From the NCBI GenBank assembly GCA_035702665.1, contig DASSQD010000046.1, forward strand, positions 1-43,091: 43,091 nucleotides of DNA, written 5' to 3'. Every line of letters starts with the position of its first letter. Positions within the stretch are counted from its first letter, which is position 1. The position numbers and the translations under genes are program-made. Origin of the DNA: VBDM01 sp035702665. Lineage in GTDB: Bacteria; Pseudomonadota; Gammaproteobacteria; Burkholderiales; SG8-39. Below, piece after piece: positions 7,339 to 15,972 of this stretch. The notes beneath the pieces are model-generated. The model ran no database searches and had not been told where the DNA came from. It was given only the letters and a program-made list of their open reading frames with translations.

Positions 7339-8202
7339 ATGGCCACGCTCGAGATCCGCGGCGTCAATCTTCGCTATGAGGTGATCGGCGAGCGCGGACC
7401 CTGGGTCGCGCTCACGACGGGCGGCCGCCGCGGCCACGATGAGTTCGTGCCGCTCGCGCGAAAGCTCGCCGACCTCGGACACCGCGTTCTCCTGCACGAC
7501 CGGCGCAATACCGGCGCGTCGGACGTCCTCATCGAGGGCGACGAGGTCGAGGAGGCGATCTGGGCGGACGACTTGCGCGAGCTGCTGTCGCGGCTCGGCG
7601 CCCTGCCCGCCTTCGTCGGCGGCTCTTCCTCGGGCGCGCGGACCTCGATCCTGCTCGCGCTGCGCCATCCCGACGCAGTGCGCGGACTACTGCTGTTTCG
7701 CGTCACCGGCGGACCCTTCGCCGCGCAGCGCCTGCCCGAGAACTATTACGGGCAATTCATCCGCGCCGCGCGCGAGGGCGGCATGGCCGCGGTGTGCGCG
7801 ACGCAGCAATACCGGGAGCGCATCGCCGCGAACCCCGGCAACCGCGAACGCCTGATGCGCATGGATCCGCGGCGCTACATCGAGGTGATGAGCCGCTGGC
7901 GCGACCGCTTCGTCCAAGGCGCCGGCTTTCCGGTGATGGGCGTGAGCGAAGCCGAGCTCGCCTCGATCCGGGTGCCGGTCGCCGTCATCCCTGGCAACGA
8001 CAAGACCCACTCCTCGGAAAGCGGCCGCGCCTGCGCGCGCCTGATCCCGGGTGCCGTGCTGCACGAGCTGCCGCTCCACGACCAGGACCTCGCGCTGGTT
8101 CCCTTCGAGGAGTGGGGACCCCACGAGGACGAGATCGCCCGCGTGTTCGCCGAGTTCATGAAAAAGGCGGACCTTGCGCTACCATCTGCACTTCGTTCCT
8201 GA
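7339..8202 (+). CDS. alpha/beta-hydrolase fold protein
   Basis: A 287-residue protein with the classic fold order: RYEVIGERGPWVALTTGG, a strand ending LLHDRRNTGASD (where many hydrolases have DxRGxGxS), the nucleophile elbow GGSSSGAR and a C-terminal VAVIPGNDKTHS acid region. The late His in LPLHDQD is the probable base. No signal peptide, so cytoplasmic. The start lies four bases after the rhodanese stop, with GGAGG at the end of that gene. It is the third gene of the cupin/rhodanese operon and may hydrolyse an ester or thioester of the imported compound; specificity cannot be read from the sequence. Confidence 0.82.
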   Translation: MATLEIRGVNLRYEVIGERGPWVALTTGGRRGHDEFVPLARKLADLGHRVLLHDRRNTGASDVLIEGDEVEEAIWADDLRELLSRLGALPAFVGGSSSGARTSILLALRHPDAVRGLLLFRVTGGPFAAQRLPENYYGQFIRAAREGGMAAVCATQQYRERIAANPGNRERLMRMDPRRYIEVMSRWRDRFVQGAGFPVMGVSEAELASIRVPVAVIPGNDKTHSSESGRACARLIPGAVLHELPLHDQDLALVPFEEWGPHEDEIARVFAEFMKKADLALPSALRS

Positions 8203-8214
8203 AGGAGTCGACCC

Positions 8215-9186
8215 GTGAAAACCCTGATCCGCCCGTTCGCCGCGCTCGCTCTCGCCTGCGCCTGCACTGCCGCCGGAAACGCCGTCGCGCAAGGCTATCC
8301 CACCCACCCGATCAAGGTCATCGTGCCCTGGCCGCCCGGACAAGCGACCGACGTCGCCGCGCGCATGGTGGCCGAGAGGCTCTCGCCCGTGCTCGGCCAG
8401 CCGCTGGTGGTCGACAACCGCCCGGGAGTCGGCGGCGTGCTGGGGTCCGAGACCGCGGCCAAGTCGCCCGCCGACGGCTACACCCTGCTCGCGGGCTCGA
8501 GCGGACCCATCTCGATCAGTCCCAACGTGCAGAAGGTGGCCTACGAGCCGCTGAAGGACTTCGCGCCGATCAGCCTCATCGCGGTGAATCCCTTCGTGCT
8601 CGTGGTGAATCCGTCGATCCCCGCGAAGAATGTCAAGGAGCTGGTTGCTCTGCTCAAGGCAAATCCCGGCAAGTACTCTTTCGCGTCGTCGGGGTCGGGC
8701 GCGACCAGCCACCTGATGTCGGTGCTGTTCAATTCGATGGCGGGCGTGAACGCGGTGCACGTGCCGTACAAGGGCAGCTCGCAGTCGATCACCGACGTGG
8801 TGAACGGCCAGGTCGCCTACACCATCGAGACGGTTCCCGCGGTCGCCGGTCTGGTCAAGGCGGGCAAGCTGCGCGCGCTCGGCGCGACCAGCGTGACGCG
8901 CGCCCAGGCCATGCCCGACGTTCCGACGATTGCAGAGACGCTTCCCGGCTACGAGATGTTCGGCTGGATCGGCCTCGTCGCTCCCGCCGGAACGCCGCAG
9001 GCGATCACCGACCGCATTTCGGCCGAGACGCGCAAGATCATGCAGGACCCGGAGATCAGGCAGCGCTTCCTCTCCGCGGGCATGGAGCCGGCGGGCAACA
9101 CGCCGGCGGAGTTCACCGCGTTCATGAAGAAGCAGAACGAACGCTACGGCGCGATCGTGAAGCAGGCGCACATCAAGCTGGATTGA
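8215..9186 (+). CDS. Bug/TctC-family periplasmic solute-binding protein
   Basis: A 323-residue exported binding protein. The signal peptide ends near AVAQG, followed by the family signature YPTHPIKVIVPWPPG, VVDNRPGVGG, ADGYTLLAGSSG, HVPYKGSSQ and the C-terminal GYEMFGWIGLVAPAGTP. The usual PGG of the ligand loop is PGQ here, which may alter carboxylate contacts. It starts at GTG with AAGGAG upstream, 12 bases after the hydrolase, and ends the cupin/rhodanese/hydrolase operon before a terminator. This placement suggests that it captures the compound the operon breaks down. No TctAB permease is nearby, as is common for this family in Burkholderiales. Confidence 0.92.
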   Translation: MKTLIRPFAALALACACTAAGNAVAQGYPTHPIKVIVPWPPGQATDVAARMVAERLSPVLGQPLVVDNRPGVGGVLGSETAAKSPADGYTLLAGSSGPISISPNVQKVAYEPLKDFAPISLIAVNPFVLVVNPSIPAKNVKELVALLKANPGKYSFASSGSGATSHLMSVLFNSMAGVNAVHVPYKGSSQSITDVVNGQVAYTIETVPAVAGLVKAGKLRALGATSVTRAQAMPDVPTIAETLPGYEMFGWIGLVAPAGTPQAITDRISAETRKIMQDPEIRQRFLSAGMEPAGNTPAEFTAFMKKQNERYGAIVKQAHIKLD

Positions 9187-9207
9187 ACCGGCCCGCCGGC
9201 GAAACGA

Positions 9208-9240
9208 AAACGGCGCCCTTGGGCGCCGTTTCGCTTTTCT
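9208..9240 (+). terminator. rho-independent terminator after the Bug gene
   Basis: An 11-bp perfect inverted repeat (9208-9218 with 9221-9231) of GC-rich sequence is followed by CGCTTTTCT. It lies 21 bases after the stop of the Bug gene and closes the 5191-9186 operon. Confidence 0.8.
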
Positions 9241-9347
9241 GCGATCTCTACTTCATCCGGTCCCCACGCCAAGATACGCCAAAGCACAGGAGCCGGAAGC
9301 GCCTCCCGCTGCTCTTCCACTACAATCCGTCCGGAAGGAATAATCCG

Positions 9348-10454
9348 ATGAGCAAAGTGTTGGCCGCTGTCCGGACCGGCCCGAGCCGGACCGAGATCCG
9401 CGAGTTTCCCATGCCGGAGATCCCCGAGGACGGCGCGCTCCTGAAGATGGAGGTCGCCGGGATCTGCGGCACCGACGTCAAGCTCTACAAGGCCCCGCCC
9501 TCCACCGCGCCCGTCATCATGGGGCACGAGAACATCGGCGTGATCGCCAAGGCGGGGCGCGAGTTCGCGCGGCGAAAAGGATTCAAGGAAGGCGATCTCG
9601 TCTTCGTCGAGCATTACGTGATGTGCGGCAAGTGCGAGTGGTGCCATGCGGGGCAGTACCGCCACTGCGAGAACACCGACTGGCGCAAGAACCCCGACGC
9701 GATCCGCTACGGCTACACCTCCGCCGAGCGCGCGCCGCACCTGTGGGGCGGGTTCGCGCAGTACGTCTATCTGCCCTGGAACGCGGTGGTGCACCGCGTG
9801 CCGGCGGGCGTGACGCCGGAGCTCGCGGGTCTGGTCACGCCGATGGCGAACGGCGTCGAGTGGTCGCTCTTCGACGGCGGCGTCGGCTACGACTCGACCG
9901 TGCTCATCCAGGGACCGGGTCAGCAGGGACTGTCGCAGACCGTGATCTGCAAACAGGCCGGCGCCTCGATGATCATCGTCACCGGCACCTCCAAGGACGC
10001 GGCGCGTCTGAAAGTCGCGAAGGAGCTGGGCGCCGACCACGTCATCGACGTACAGAAGGACGACCCGCTCCAGCGCGTGATGGAGATTACCGGCGGCCGC
10101 GGCGTCGATGTCGCGCTCGATTGCACCGCGGGCGCGGGGACGATCCCGATCCTGCTCGGCGTCGAGGCGCTCAAGCGCAAGTGCGGCACCATCGTGGTCC
10201 AGGGCGAGATGAAGGAATTCCCGAACTTCCCGCTCGAGCGCGTCACCGTCAAGGCGATCACCATCAAGAGCGCGCGCGGCCACAGCTACCGGGCCTGCGA
10301 GCTGGCGCTCGCGCAGATCGCGTCGAAGCGTTTTCCGCTGGAGAGGGTCACCACGCACCGCTTCGGGCTCAAGGACACCGATCTCGCCATACGGTCGGTG
10401 GGCGGACATGGCGTTCCCGATGTGATCCACGCGTCGCTGATGCCGTGGAGCTAG
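9348..10454 (+). CDS. zinc-dependent alcohol dehydrogenase (MDR family)
   Basis: A 368-residue medium-chain dehydrogenase. Catalytic zinc ligands are seen as Cys40 (GICGTD) and His60-Glu61 (GHENIG). The structural zinc site is complete with Cys93, Cys96, Cys99 and Cys107. The nucleotide-binding loop is GPGQQG followed by the beta-alpha-beta region with VTGTSKDAARL; the lack of an acidic residue straight after the second strand leaves NAD versus NADP open. It would oxidise an alcohol or polyol. AGGAA precedes the ATG, and TACAAT is a possible -10 about 20 bases upstream. It stands alone between the terminator and the convergent livF, whose stop is seven bases away. Confidence 0.9.
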   Translation: MSKVLAAVRTGPSRTEIREFPMPEIPEDGALLKMEVAGICGTDVKLYKAPPSTAPVIMGHENIGVIAKAGREFARRKGFKEGDLVFVEHYVMCGKCEWCHAGQYRHCENTDWRKNPDAIRYGYTSAERAPHLWGGFAQYVYLPWNAVVHRVPAGVTPELAGLVTPMANGVEWSLFDGGVGYDSTVLIQGPGQQGLSQTVICKQAGASMIIVTGTSKDAARLKVAKELGADHVIDVQKDDPLQRVMEITGGRGVDVALDCTAGAGTIPILLGVEALKRKCGTIVVQGEMKEFPNFPLERVTVKAITIKSARGHSYRACELALAQIASKRFPLERVTTHRFGLKDTDLAIRSVGGHGVPDVIHASLMPWS

Positions 10455-10461
10455 CTCCTCC

Positions 10462-11148
10462 TCAGACCGCCAGGTAGCGCGCCCGCGTCGCCTCGTCGGC
10501 GGCGAGCTCGGCCACGGTTCCCGCGAAACGGATCCGCCCCTTCTCGATGACGTAGGCGCGGTCGGCGACTGCGGAGGCGAAACGCCAGTTCTGCTCGGAC
10601 AGCAGGACTGCGATGCCCGTCGATTTCAGCTCGCGCAGCGCCGCGGCCAGCTGGTCGACGACCAGGGGCGCGAGTCCTTCCGAAGGCTCGTCGAGCAGAA
10701 TGCACGAGGGGTTGCCCATCAGGCAGCGCGCGATCGCGAGCATCTGCTGCTCGCCGCCGGAGATCCTCGCGGCGGGGCGATCGCGCGCCTGCGCGAGGTT
10801 GGGGAACAGTGCGAACACCCTTTCCGGGCGCCAGCCCCCGCGCTGCCGCGCCACGTCGAGGTTCTCGATCACGGAAAGATCGGTGAAGATGCGCCGGTCC
10901 TCGGGTACGTAGCCGAGACCCGCCCTCGCGATGCGCCACATCGGCAGGCGGTCGATGCGCTGACCGTCGAAGACGATCTCCCCGATTCGCGGACGCACCC
11001 AGCCGATGATGCTTTTCAGCGTCGTCGACTTCCCCGCGCCGTTGCGACCGAGCAGCACCGCCGCCTCGCCGGCGGCGAGGTCGAGCGCGACATCGCCGAG
11101 GATGTGCGCGCGGCCGTAATAGGTGTTGAGATTACGGACGGAGAGCAT
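10462..11148 (-). CDS. livF: branched-chain-type ABC transporter ATPase LivF
   Basis: A 228-residue ATPase with Walker A GRNGAGKST, signature ISGGEQQM, Walker B CILLDEPSEGLAP and the LivF-typical LSEQN where other ATPases have the switch His. It is the second ATPase of a HAAT-family importer. The ATG shares one base with the livG stop (TGATG), indicating translational coupling. It is the last gene of the minus-strand unit 14940-10462. The ligand may be an amino acid, amide or aromatic acid, because this transporter family has diversified widely in betaproteobacteria. Confidence 0.94.
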   Translation of the reverse strand: MLSVRNLNTYYGRAHILGDVALDLAAGEAAVLLGRNGAGKSTTLKSIIGWVRPRIGEIVFDGQRIDRLPMWRIARAGLGYVPEDRRIFTDLSVIENLDVARQRGGWRPERVFALFPNLAQARDRPAARISGGEQQMLAIARCLMGNPSCILLDEPSEGLAPLVVDQLAAALRELKSTGIAVLLSEQNWRFASAVADRAYVIEKGRIRFAGTVAELAADEATRARYLAV

Positions 11149-11891
11149 CACGCCTCCGGTGACCCGAGATAGATCTCGCGAACTTCCGCGCTCGCCCGCA
11201 CCTCGTCGGGTCTCCCCTGCGCGATCACCTCCCCACGGTGCAGCACCAGGATGCGGTCGGCGTGGGCGAACACCACGTCCATATCGTGCTCGGTGAAGAG
11301 CACCGCGATCGAGAGCTGGCGCGCGATCGCGGTGGCGAGCGCCATCAACTCCAGGCGCTCCGCCGCCGCCATGCCCGCGGTGGGCTCGTCCATGAGCAGG
11401 AGCTGCGGCTCGTTCGCGAGCGCGACGGCGAGCTCGACGCGCTTCAGGTCGCCGTAGGCGAGCACCGCGCAGGCATGGTCGGCCTGGCCGGCCATGCCCA
11501 CCCGTTCCAGCAGCCGGTCGGCTTCCTCGCGGTACAGGCCCGCGGCGCGCGTCCACGGATTCGCGAGGCGGCGGCGGTGCGAGAGCAGGGCGGTTTGCAC
11601 GTTCTCGCGCACCGTCATCGAAGCGAAGGTCGCGGTGATCTGGAAGGTCCGGCCGACGCCGCGGCGGGCGATCTCGCGCGCCTTCAGCCCGACGACTTCC
11701 TCGCCTTTCAGCCTCACGCTGCCCGCGTCGGGCGCGAGCTGACCGTCGAGCAGGTTGAAGCAGGTCGTCTTCCCCGCGCCGTTGGGCCCGATCATCGCCA
11801 GCACCTCGCCGGCCGCGACGTCGAAGCTCACCCCGCGCACGGCGTCGACTTCCCCGAAGGACTTGGAGAGACCGGCGGCTTCGAGGATCAC
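11148..11891 (-). CDS. livG: branched-chain-type ABC transporter ATPase LivG
   Basis: A 247-residue ATPase with Walker A GPNGAGKTT, the LivG-type signature LAYGDLKRVELA, Walker B LLLMDEPTAGM and the switch His in LFTEHDMDVVF. The long GRTFQITATFASMTVRENV segment is typical of LivG. The start is a GTG at 11891 that overlaps the permease stop by four bases (GTGA). No upstream start is compatible with the operon. It pairs with LivF to power the fused permease. Confidence 0.94.
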   Translation of the reverse strand: MILEAAGLSKSFGEVDAVRGVSFDVAAGEVLAMIGPNGAGKTTCFNLLDGQLAPDAGSVRLKGEEVVGLKAREIARRGVGRTFQITATFASMTVRENVQTALLSHRRRLANPWTRAAGLYREEADRLLERVGMAGQADHACAVLAYGDLKRVELAVALANEPQLLLMDEPTAGMAAAERLELMALATAIARQLSIAVLFTEHDMDVVFAHADRILVLHRGEVIAQGRPDEVRASAEVREIYLGSPEA

Positions 11892-13735
11892 GCGTCCCCC
11901 CGCGAACCGCGGAGCGCGCGCAGGGCACCGACGATGCCCTGCGGGAAGGCCAGCACGATCGCGAGGATCGCGACGCCGAGCAGCGCCCGCCAGTAGTCGG
12001 TGTTGCGCGCGATCGCGTCCTGCAGCCAGGTGTAGACCGCCGCGCCCGCGAGCGGCCCGGTGAGCGTCTGCACCCCGCCGAGCAGCACCATGACGAGCGC
12101 GTCGACCGAACGCGACACGGCGAGCGTCGAGTCTGGGGAGATGCTCCCCTTGGAGAACGCGTAGAGGCCCCCGGCGAGCCCGGCAAACGTTCCGGCCGCC
12201 GCAAAGGCAAGCCACTGGACGCGCCGCACGTCGATGCCGATCGCGGCGGCGCGCAGCGGTGAATCGCGCCCGGCGCGCAGCGCCCAGCCGAAAGGCGCGA
12301 ACAGCGCGCGGCGCATCAGCCAGAGGCCGAGCGCGCAAAGGGCCAGCGTGAGCTGGTAGAACGCGGGACGCGAGGCGAGCCACGCCGAAGGCCACACGCC
12401 GACCATGCCGTTGGAGCCGCCGGTGAGGATGTCCCATTCGTACGCGATCGACCAGACGATCTGCGCGAACGCGAGCGTCAACATGGCGAGGTAGACGCCC
12501 GACAGGCGCACGCAGAACCAGCCGAAGAGCATGGCGCCCGCAAGAGCCGCGAGCGGCGCCGCGGCGAGCGCCGCCTCCATCGGCCAGCCCGCCTTCTGGA
12601 GCAGCAGGCCCGCGCCGTAGGCGCCCAGTCCCAGGTACGCAGCGTGGCCGAAGGACACCATTCCGCCCGGACCCAGGATGAAATGCAGGCTCGCGGCAAA
12701 GAGCGCGAACACGAAGACGTCGATCGCGAGCACCAAGGCATACCCGTCGGTCGCGAGCGGCAGTGTTGCGAGCGCGACGAGCGCGACGATCACAACCGCT
12801 TTCCCGGCGCGATTCCACGGGCGCAGCGGCTCCGCCTCGGCCGGCGTCGTCCGCAGATCCGTCCAGGGCCTCCCCAACAGCCCTTGCGGCCGCAGCACCA
12901 GAACGACCGCCATGACCACGAACTCCGCGACCAGCGTCAGCTTCGACAAGCCGGCGGCGATGCACAGCGCCTTGATCTCGCCGATCAGCAGCGCCGCGAG
13001 AAAGGCGCCCGGGATGCTTCCCATGCCACCGAGCACCACGACCACGAAGGCGTCCGAGATCGCGGCGATGTCGAGCGAGAGCTGCGCCGGCTCGCGCGGA
13101 ATCTGAAGCGCACCCCCGAGTCCCGCGAGCGCCGCCCCGAGCGCGAACACGCCGGTGAACAGCCACTTCTGGTTCACGCCGAGCGCCGCGACCATGTCGC
13201 GGTCCTGCGTCGCGGCGCGCACCAGCCTGCCCCAGCGCGTACGGGACAGGAGCAGCCACAGCGCGCCCAACACCGCCGGGCCGATCGCGATCAGGACGAG
13301 ATCGTATTGAGGGAACGGCGAGCCCGCGATCTCGACCGAACCGCGCAGCCCGGGCGCGCGCGGACCGAGCAAGTCCGCGGCGCCCCATAGCGCGAGCGCG
13401 CAGTCCTTGATCACGAGCGTGAGCGCGAAGGTGGCGAGCAGCTGAAGCAGCTCGGGCGCGCGGTACAGGCGTCGCAGCAGCGCGATCTCGAGCACCGCGC
13501 CGAGCGCGCCCACCGAGAGCGCTGCCGCGGCGACGCCGGCCCAGAAGCCGAGCGGCGTGGCGCCGAACGCGCCGATGAAGCTGTACGCGCAGTAGATGCC
13601 GAGCATGTACAGCGCGCCGTGCGCGAAGTTGACGACGCGCGTCACGCCGAAGATGAGCGACAGCCCCGCCGCCACCAGGAACAGCGTGGAGGCGCTCGCC
13701 AGCCCGTTCAGGAGCTGGATGGCGATCGAGGACAT
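11888..13735 (-). CDS. fused LivH-LivM ABC transporter permease
   Basis: A 615-residue membrane protein that joins both permease subunits of a branched-chain-type importer. Residues 1-295 match LivH (NGLASASTLFLVAAGLSLIFG, VNFAHGALYMLG, and the cytoplasmic EAA-like loop ending VVVVLGGMGSIPGAF). Residues from about 315 match LivM (LGPGGMVSFGHAAYLGLGAYG, GGSNGM, LVMVLLGGVQTLTGPLAGA). A charged linker (RTTPAEAEPLRPWNR) separates them. Separate livH and livM genes are usual; fusion fixes their ratio at 1:1. The start is two bases after the binding-protein stop. No frameshift or stop marks the join. Confidence 0.93.
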   Translation of the reverse strand: MSSIAIQLLNGLASASTLFLVAAGLSLIFGVTRVVNFAHGALYMLGIYCAYSFIGAFGATPLGFWAGVAAAALSVGALGAVLEIALLRRLYRAPELLQLLATFALTLVIKDCALALWGAADLLGPRAPGLRGSVEIAGSPFPQYDLVLIAIGPAVLGALWLLLSRTRWGRLVRAATQDRDMVAALGVNQKWLFTGVFALGAALAGLGGALQIPREPAQLSLDIAAISDAFVVVVLGGMGSIPGAFLAALLIGEIKALCIAAGLSKLTLVAEFVVMAVVLVLRPQGLLGRPWTDLRTTPAEAEPLRPWNRAGKAVVIVALVALATLPLATDGYALVLAIDVFVFALFAASLHFILGPGGMVSFGHAAYLGLGAYGAGLLLQKAGWPMEAALAAAPLAALAGAMLFGWFCVRLSGVYLAMLTLAFAQIVWSIAYEWDILTGGSNGMVGVWPSAWLASRPAFYQLTLALCALGLWLMRRALFAPFGWALRAGRDSPLRAAAIGIDVRRVQWLAFAAAGTFAGLAGGLYAFSKGSISPDSTLAVSRSVDALVMVLLGGVQTLTGPLAGAAVYTWLQDAIARNTDYWRALLGVAILAIVLAFPQGIVGALRALRGSRGDA

Positions 13736-13737
13736 GC

Positions 13738-14940
13738 CTACTCCGGAGGACGGAGCTTCCTCACCTCCGCGTCAGGCGGCAGGAACTTCGCGCCGTCGGC
13801 GTACGTCCACGAGGTCATCACGCCCTTGCCGTCCTTCACCCCGGTGCGGCCGACGTAGGCGCCCATGGTCGACTGGTGGTCGATCTCGCGGAACACGATG
13901 CCGCCGAACGGCGTCTCCATCTTGAGCCCCTGCATCGCCCCGACCAGCTTCTCGCTGTCGAGGCTCCCGGCCTTGCGGATCGCCGCCGCCGCCGCCATGA
14001 CCATCGTATAGCCGACGACCGAGCCCGCGCGTGGATAGTCGTTCCAGCGCTTCTGGTAGGCGGCGACGAATCTGCGGTGCCCGGGCGTGTCGATCGCGTA
14101 CCAGGGATAGCCCGTGACGTACCAGCCCTGCGGCGCCTCGTCCTTAAGCGGGTCGAGGTACTCGGGCTCGCCGCCGAGGAGATCGAACACCGCGCGCCCC
14201 TTGAACAGGCCGCGGGTCTCGCCCTCTCGCACGAAGCGCGCCAGATCGCCGGCGAAGAGCGACGAGAAGATCGCGTCGGGCTTCGCGTCGGCGAGCGCCT
14301 GCACCACCGGGCCCGCGTCGATCTTGCCGAGCGGCGTCGCCTGCTCGGCGACGAACTCGACGTCGGGCTGCGCGCGCTTCAGGAGCTCCTTGAACGCCCG
14401 CGTCGCCGCCTGGCCGTACTCGTAGTTGGGGTACACGATCGCCCAGCGCTTCTTTGCGAGCCTGGCCGCGTCGGGAACGAGCATCGCGGTCTGCATGTAG
14501 GTCGAAGGCCGCAGGCGAAAGGTGTAGCGGTTGCCGTTCTCCCACACGATCTTGTCGGTGAGCGGCTCCGCGGCGAGGAACAGCACCTTCCTCTGTTTCG
14601 CCAGGTCGGAGACCGCCAGGCCGACGTTGGAGGCGAAGGTGCCCATGAGAAAGGCGGCCTTCTCGCGCGTGAGCAGCTCGTCGGCGACGCGCACCGCGTC
14701 GCCCGGATTGCCGCTGTCGTCACGCGACACGATCTCGATCCGGCGGCCGAGAACGCCGCCCGCGGCGTTCACCTCCTCGAGCGCGAGCTGCCAGCCCTTG
14801 CGGTAGGGCTCGAGAAAAGACGCGAACACCTTGTAGCTGTTCAGCTCGCCGAGCCTGATCGGCTCCTGGGCCGCGGCCGGACGCGCGAGCGCGGCCGCGA
14901 GGACGGCGGCGAACATGAGCCGCCGCTGATTGACGTTCAT
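13738..14940 (-). CDS. ABC transporter periplasmic binding protein (LivK/Peripla_BP_6 type)
   Basis: A 400-residue exported protein with a signal peptide ending in AAAQE and the two-lobed type I binding fold: IRLGELNSY, LALEEVNAAGGVLGRRIEIV, DELLTREKAAFLMGTFASN, KKRWAIVYPNYEYGQAA and VVGYTMVMAAAAAIRKAG. It delivers ligand to the fused LivHM permease encoded just downstream. GGAGGAAAG precedes the ATG. It is divergent from the Bug gene at 14986 with only 45 bases between start codons. Relatives include amide and urea binders as well as aromatic-acid binders, so the ligand is open. Confidence 0.92.
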   Translation of the reverse strand: MNVNQRRLMFAAVLAAALARPAAAQEPIRLGELNSYKVFASFLEPYRKGWQLALEEVNAAGGVLGRRIEIVSRDDSGNPGDAVRVADELLTREKAAFLMGTFASNVGLAVSDLAKQRKVLFLAAEPLTDKIVWENGNRYTFRLRPSTYMQTAMLVPDAARLAKKRWAIVYPNYEYGQAATRAFKELLKRAQPDVEFVAEQATPLGKIDAGPVVQALADAKPDAIFSSLFAGDLARFVREGETRGLFKGRAVFDLLGGEPEYLDPLKDEAPQGWYVTGYPWYAIDTPGHRRFVAAYQKRWNDYPRAGSVVGYTMVMAAAAAIRKAGSLDSEKLVGAMQGLKMETPFGGIVFREIDHQSTMGAYVGRTGVKDGKGVMTSWTYADGAKFLPPDAEVRKLRPPE

Positions 14941-14966
14941 CGCTTTCCTCCGTTGGTCAGTTCGCG

Positions 14967-14976
14967 ACTATACAAT
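14967..14976. promoter_or_regulatory. overlapping divergent -10 elements
   Basis: In the 45-base gap between the ABC binding-protein gene and the Bug gene, ACTATACAAT contains TATAGT on the minus strand (14972-14967) and TATACA or TACAAT on the plus strand (14969-14976). The two promoters would share one melted region, with their -35 regions lying inside the opposing genes. Prediction from sequence only. Confidence 0.4.
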
Positions 14977-14985
14977 GGAGGGGCC

Positions 14986-15954
14986 ATGCCGTCCCGCTTT
15001 CTGCGCGCGCTGATAGCGCTCGCCGCGTTCCTGTACGCGGCGGCAGGCGCCGCGCAGTCCTACCCGGCGAAGCCGGTCCGCGTCATCGTCCCCTTCCCGC
15101 CCGGGGGCTCCGCCGACGCGGCGTCGCGCAGCATGGCGGACAAGCTCTCTTCGCTGTGGGGGCAACCGGTGGTGCTGGAACACAAGCCCGGCGCGGGTAC
15201 CACCATCGCCGCAGCCTACGTCGCGGCGAGCCCGGCGGACGGCTACACGATCCTTTTCTGCGGCGCGATCTCGCACGCGGCCTCGGCGAACCTGTACCGC
15301 AACCTGAGCTACGACGCGCTGAAGAGCTTCGCGCCCCTCGGCACCATCGCGCTTTCGCCCTTCATCCTGGTCGTGAACCCGAGCGTGAAGGCGGCCAGCG
15401 TGCGCGAGCTGGTCGACATCGCGAAGGCCAGGCCCGGCGTGCTCAACTACGCCTCGTCGGGGAACGGGGCCTCGCCGCACCTCGCCGCGGAGATGTTCGC
15501 GCGCGCCGCGGGGATCCGCATGGTGCACGTCCCGTTCAAGGGCATGCAGCCGGCGCTGGTGGCGCTGCTGAGCGGAGAGGTGGATCTGACCTTCGCGGAC
15601 GTCGCGGTGATGCCGCTGGTGCGAAGCGGCAGGCTCACGGCGCTCGCGGTGACGACGGCGAAGCGTTCGCCGCTCGTGCCGGGCGTCCCGACGCTGGGCG
15701 AATCGGGCGTGCCCGGCGTCGACATCCCCAGCGTCGCCGGATTTATCGCGCCGGCAGGCACGCCGCGCGAGACCGTCGCCTTCATCAACGCCTCGATGGG
15801 CAGGGCGCTCGCGGCCGCCGACCTGCGCGAGCGCCTGGTCGGACTGGGCTTCGAGCCATATGCCAGCAGCCCCGAGGACTTCGGCGCGTTTCTCGCCGCA
15901 GAAGTCCGCCGCTACGCCCAGGTGATCCGGGACGCCGGCATCAGGATCGACTGA
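14986..15954 (+). CDS. Bug/TctC-family periplasmic solute-binding protein
   Basis: A 322-residue exported protein. The signal peptide ends at AGAAQS, followed by YPAKPVRVIVPFPPGGSADA with the canonical PGG loop, ADGYTILFCG, VHVPFKG and a C-terminal VAGFIAPAGTP. GGAGGGG sits two bases before the ATG. It is divergent from the LivK-like gene, so it may serve the same or a related substrate. A Cys in the ADGYTILFCG ligand loop is a variation on the usual Ser/Thr/Gly. The gene converges on the DUF4382-type lipoprotein with 18 bases between stops. Confidence 0.93.
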   Translation: MPSRFLRALIALAAFLYAAAGAAQSYPAKPVRVIVPFPPGGSADAASRSMADKLSSLWGQPVVLEHKPGAGTTIAAAYVAASPADGYTILFCGAISHAASANLYRNLSYDALKSFAPLGTIALSPFILVVNPSVKAASVRELVDIAKARPGVLNYASSGNGASPHLAAEMFARAAGIRMVHVPFKGMQPALVALLSGEVDLTFADVAVMPLVRSGRLTALAVTTAKRSPLVPGVPTLGESGVPGVDIPSVAGFIAPAGTPRETVAFINASMGRALAAADLRERLVGLGFEPYASSPEDFGAFLAAEVRRYAQVIRDAGIRID

Positions 15955-15972
15955 ATTCCGGCGTCGGGCGGC

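Noticed and set aside
7794..9347. Very long plus-strand frame joined to the alcohol dehydrogenase
   Set aside because: It overlaps two well-supported genes in another frame, runs across a terminator and contains no family motif before residue ~519.
11992..13388. Extended minus-strand frame fused to livG
   Set aside because: Arg/Ala/Gly-rich shadow of the permease; livG starts with GTG at 11891 in operon register.
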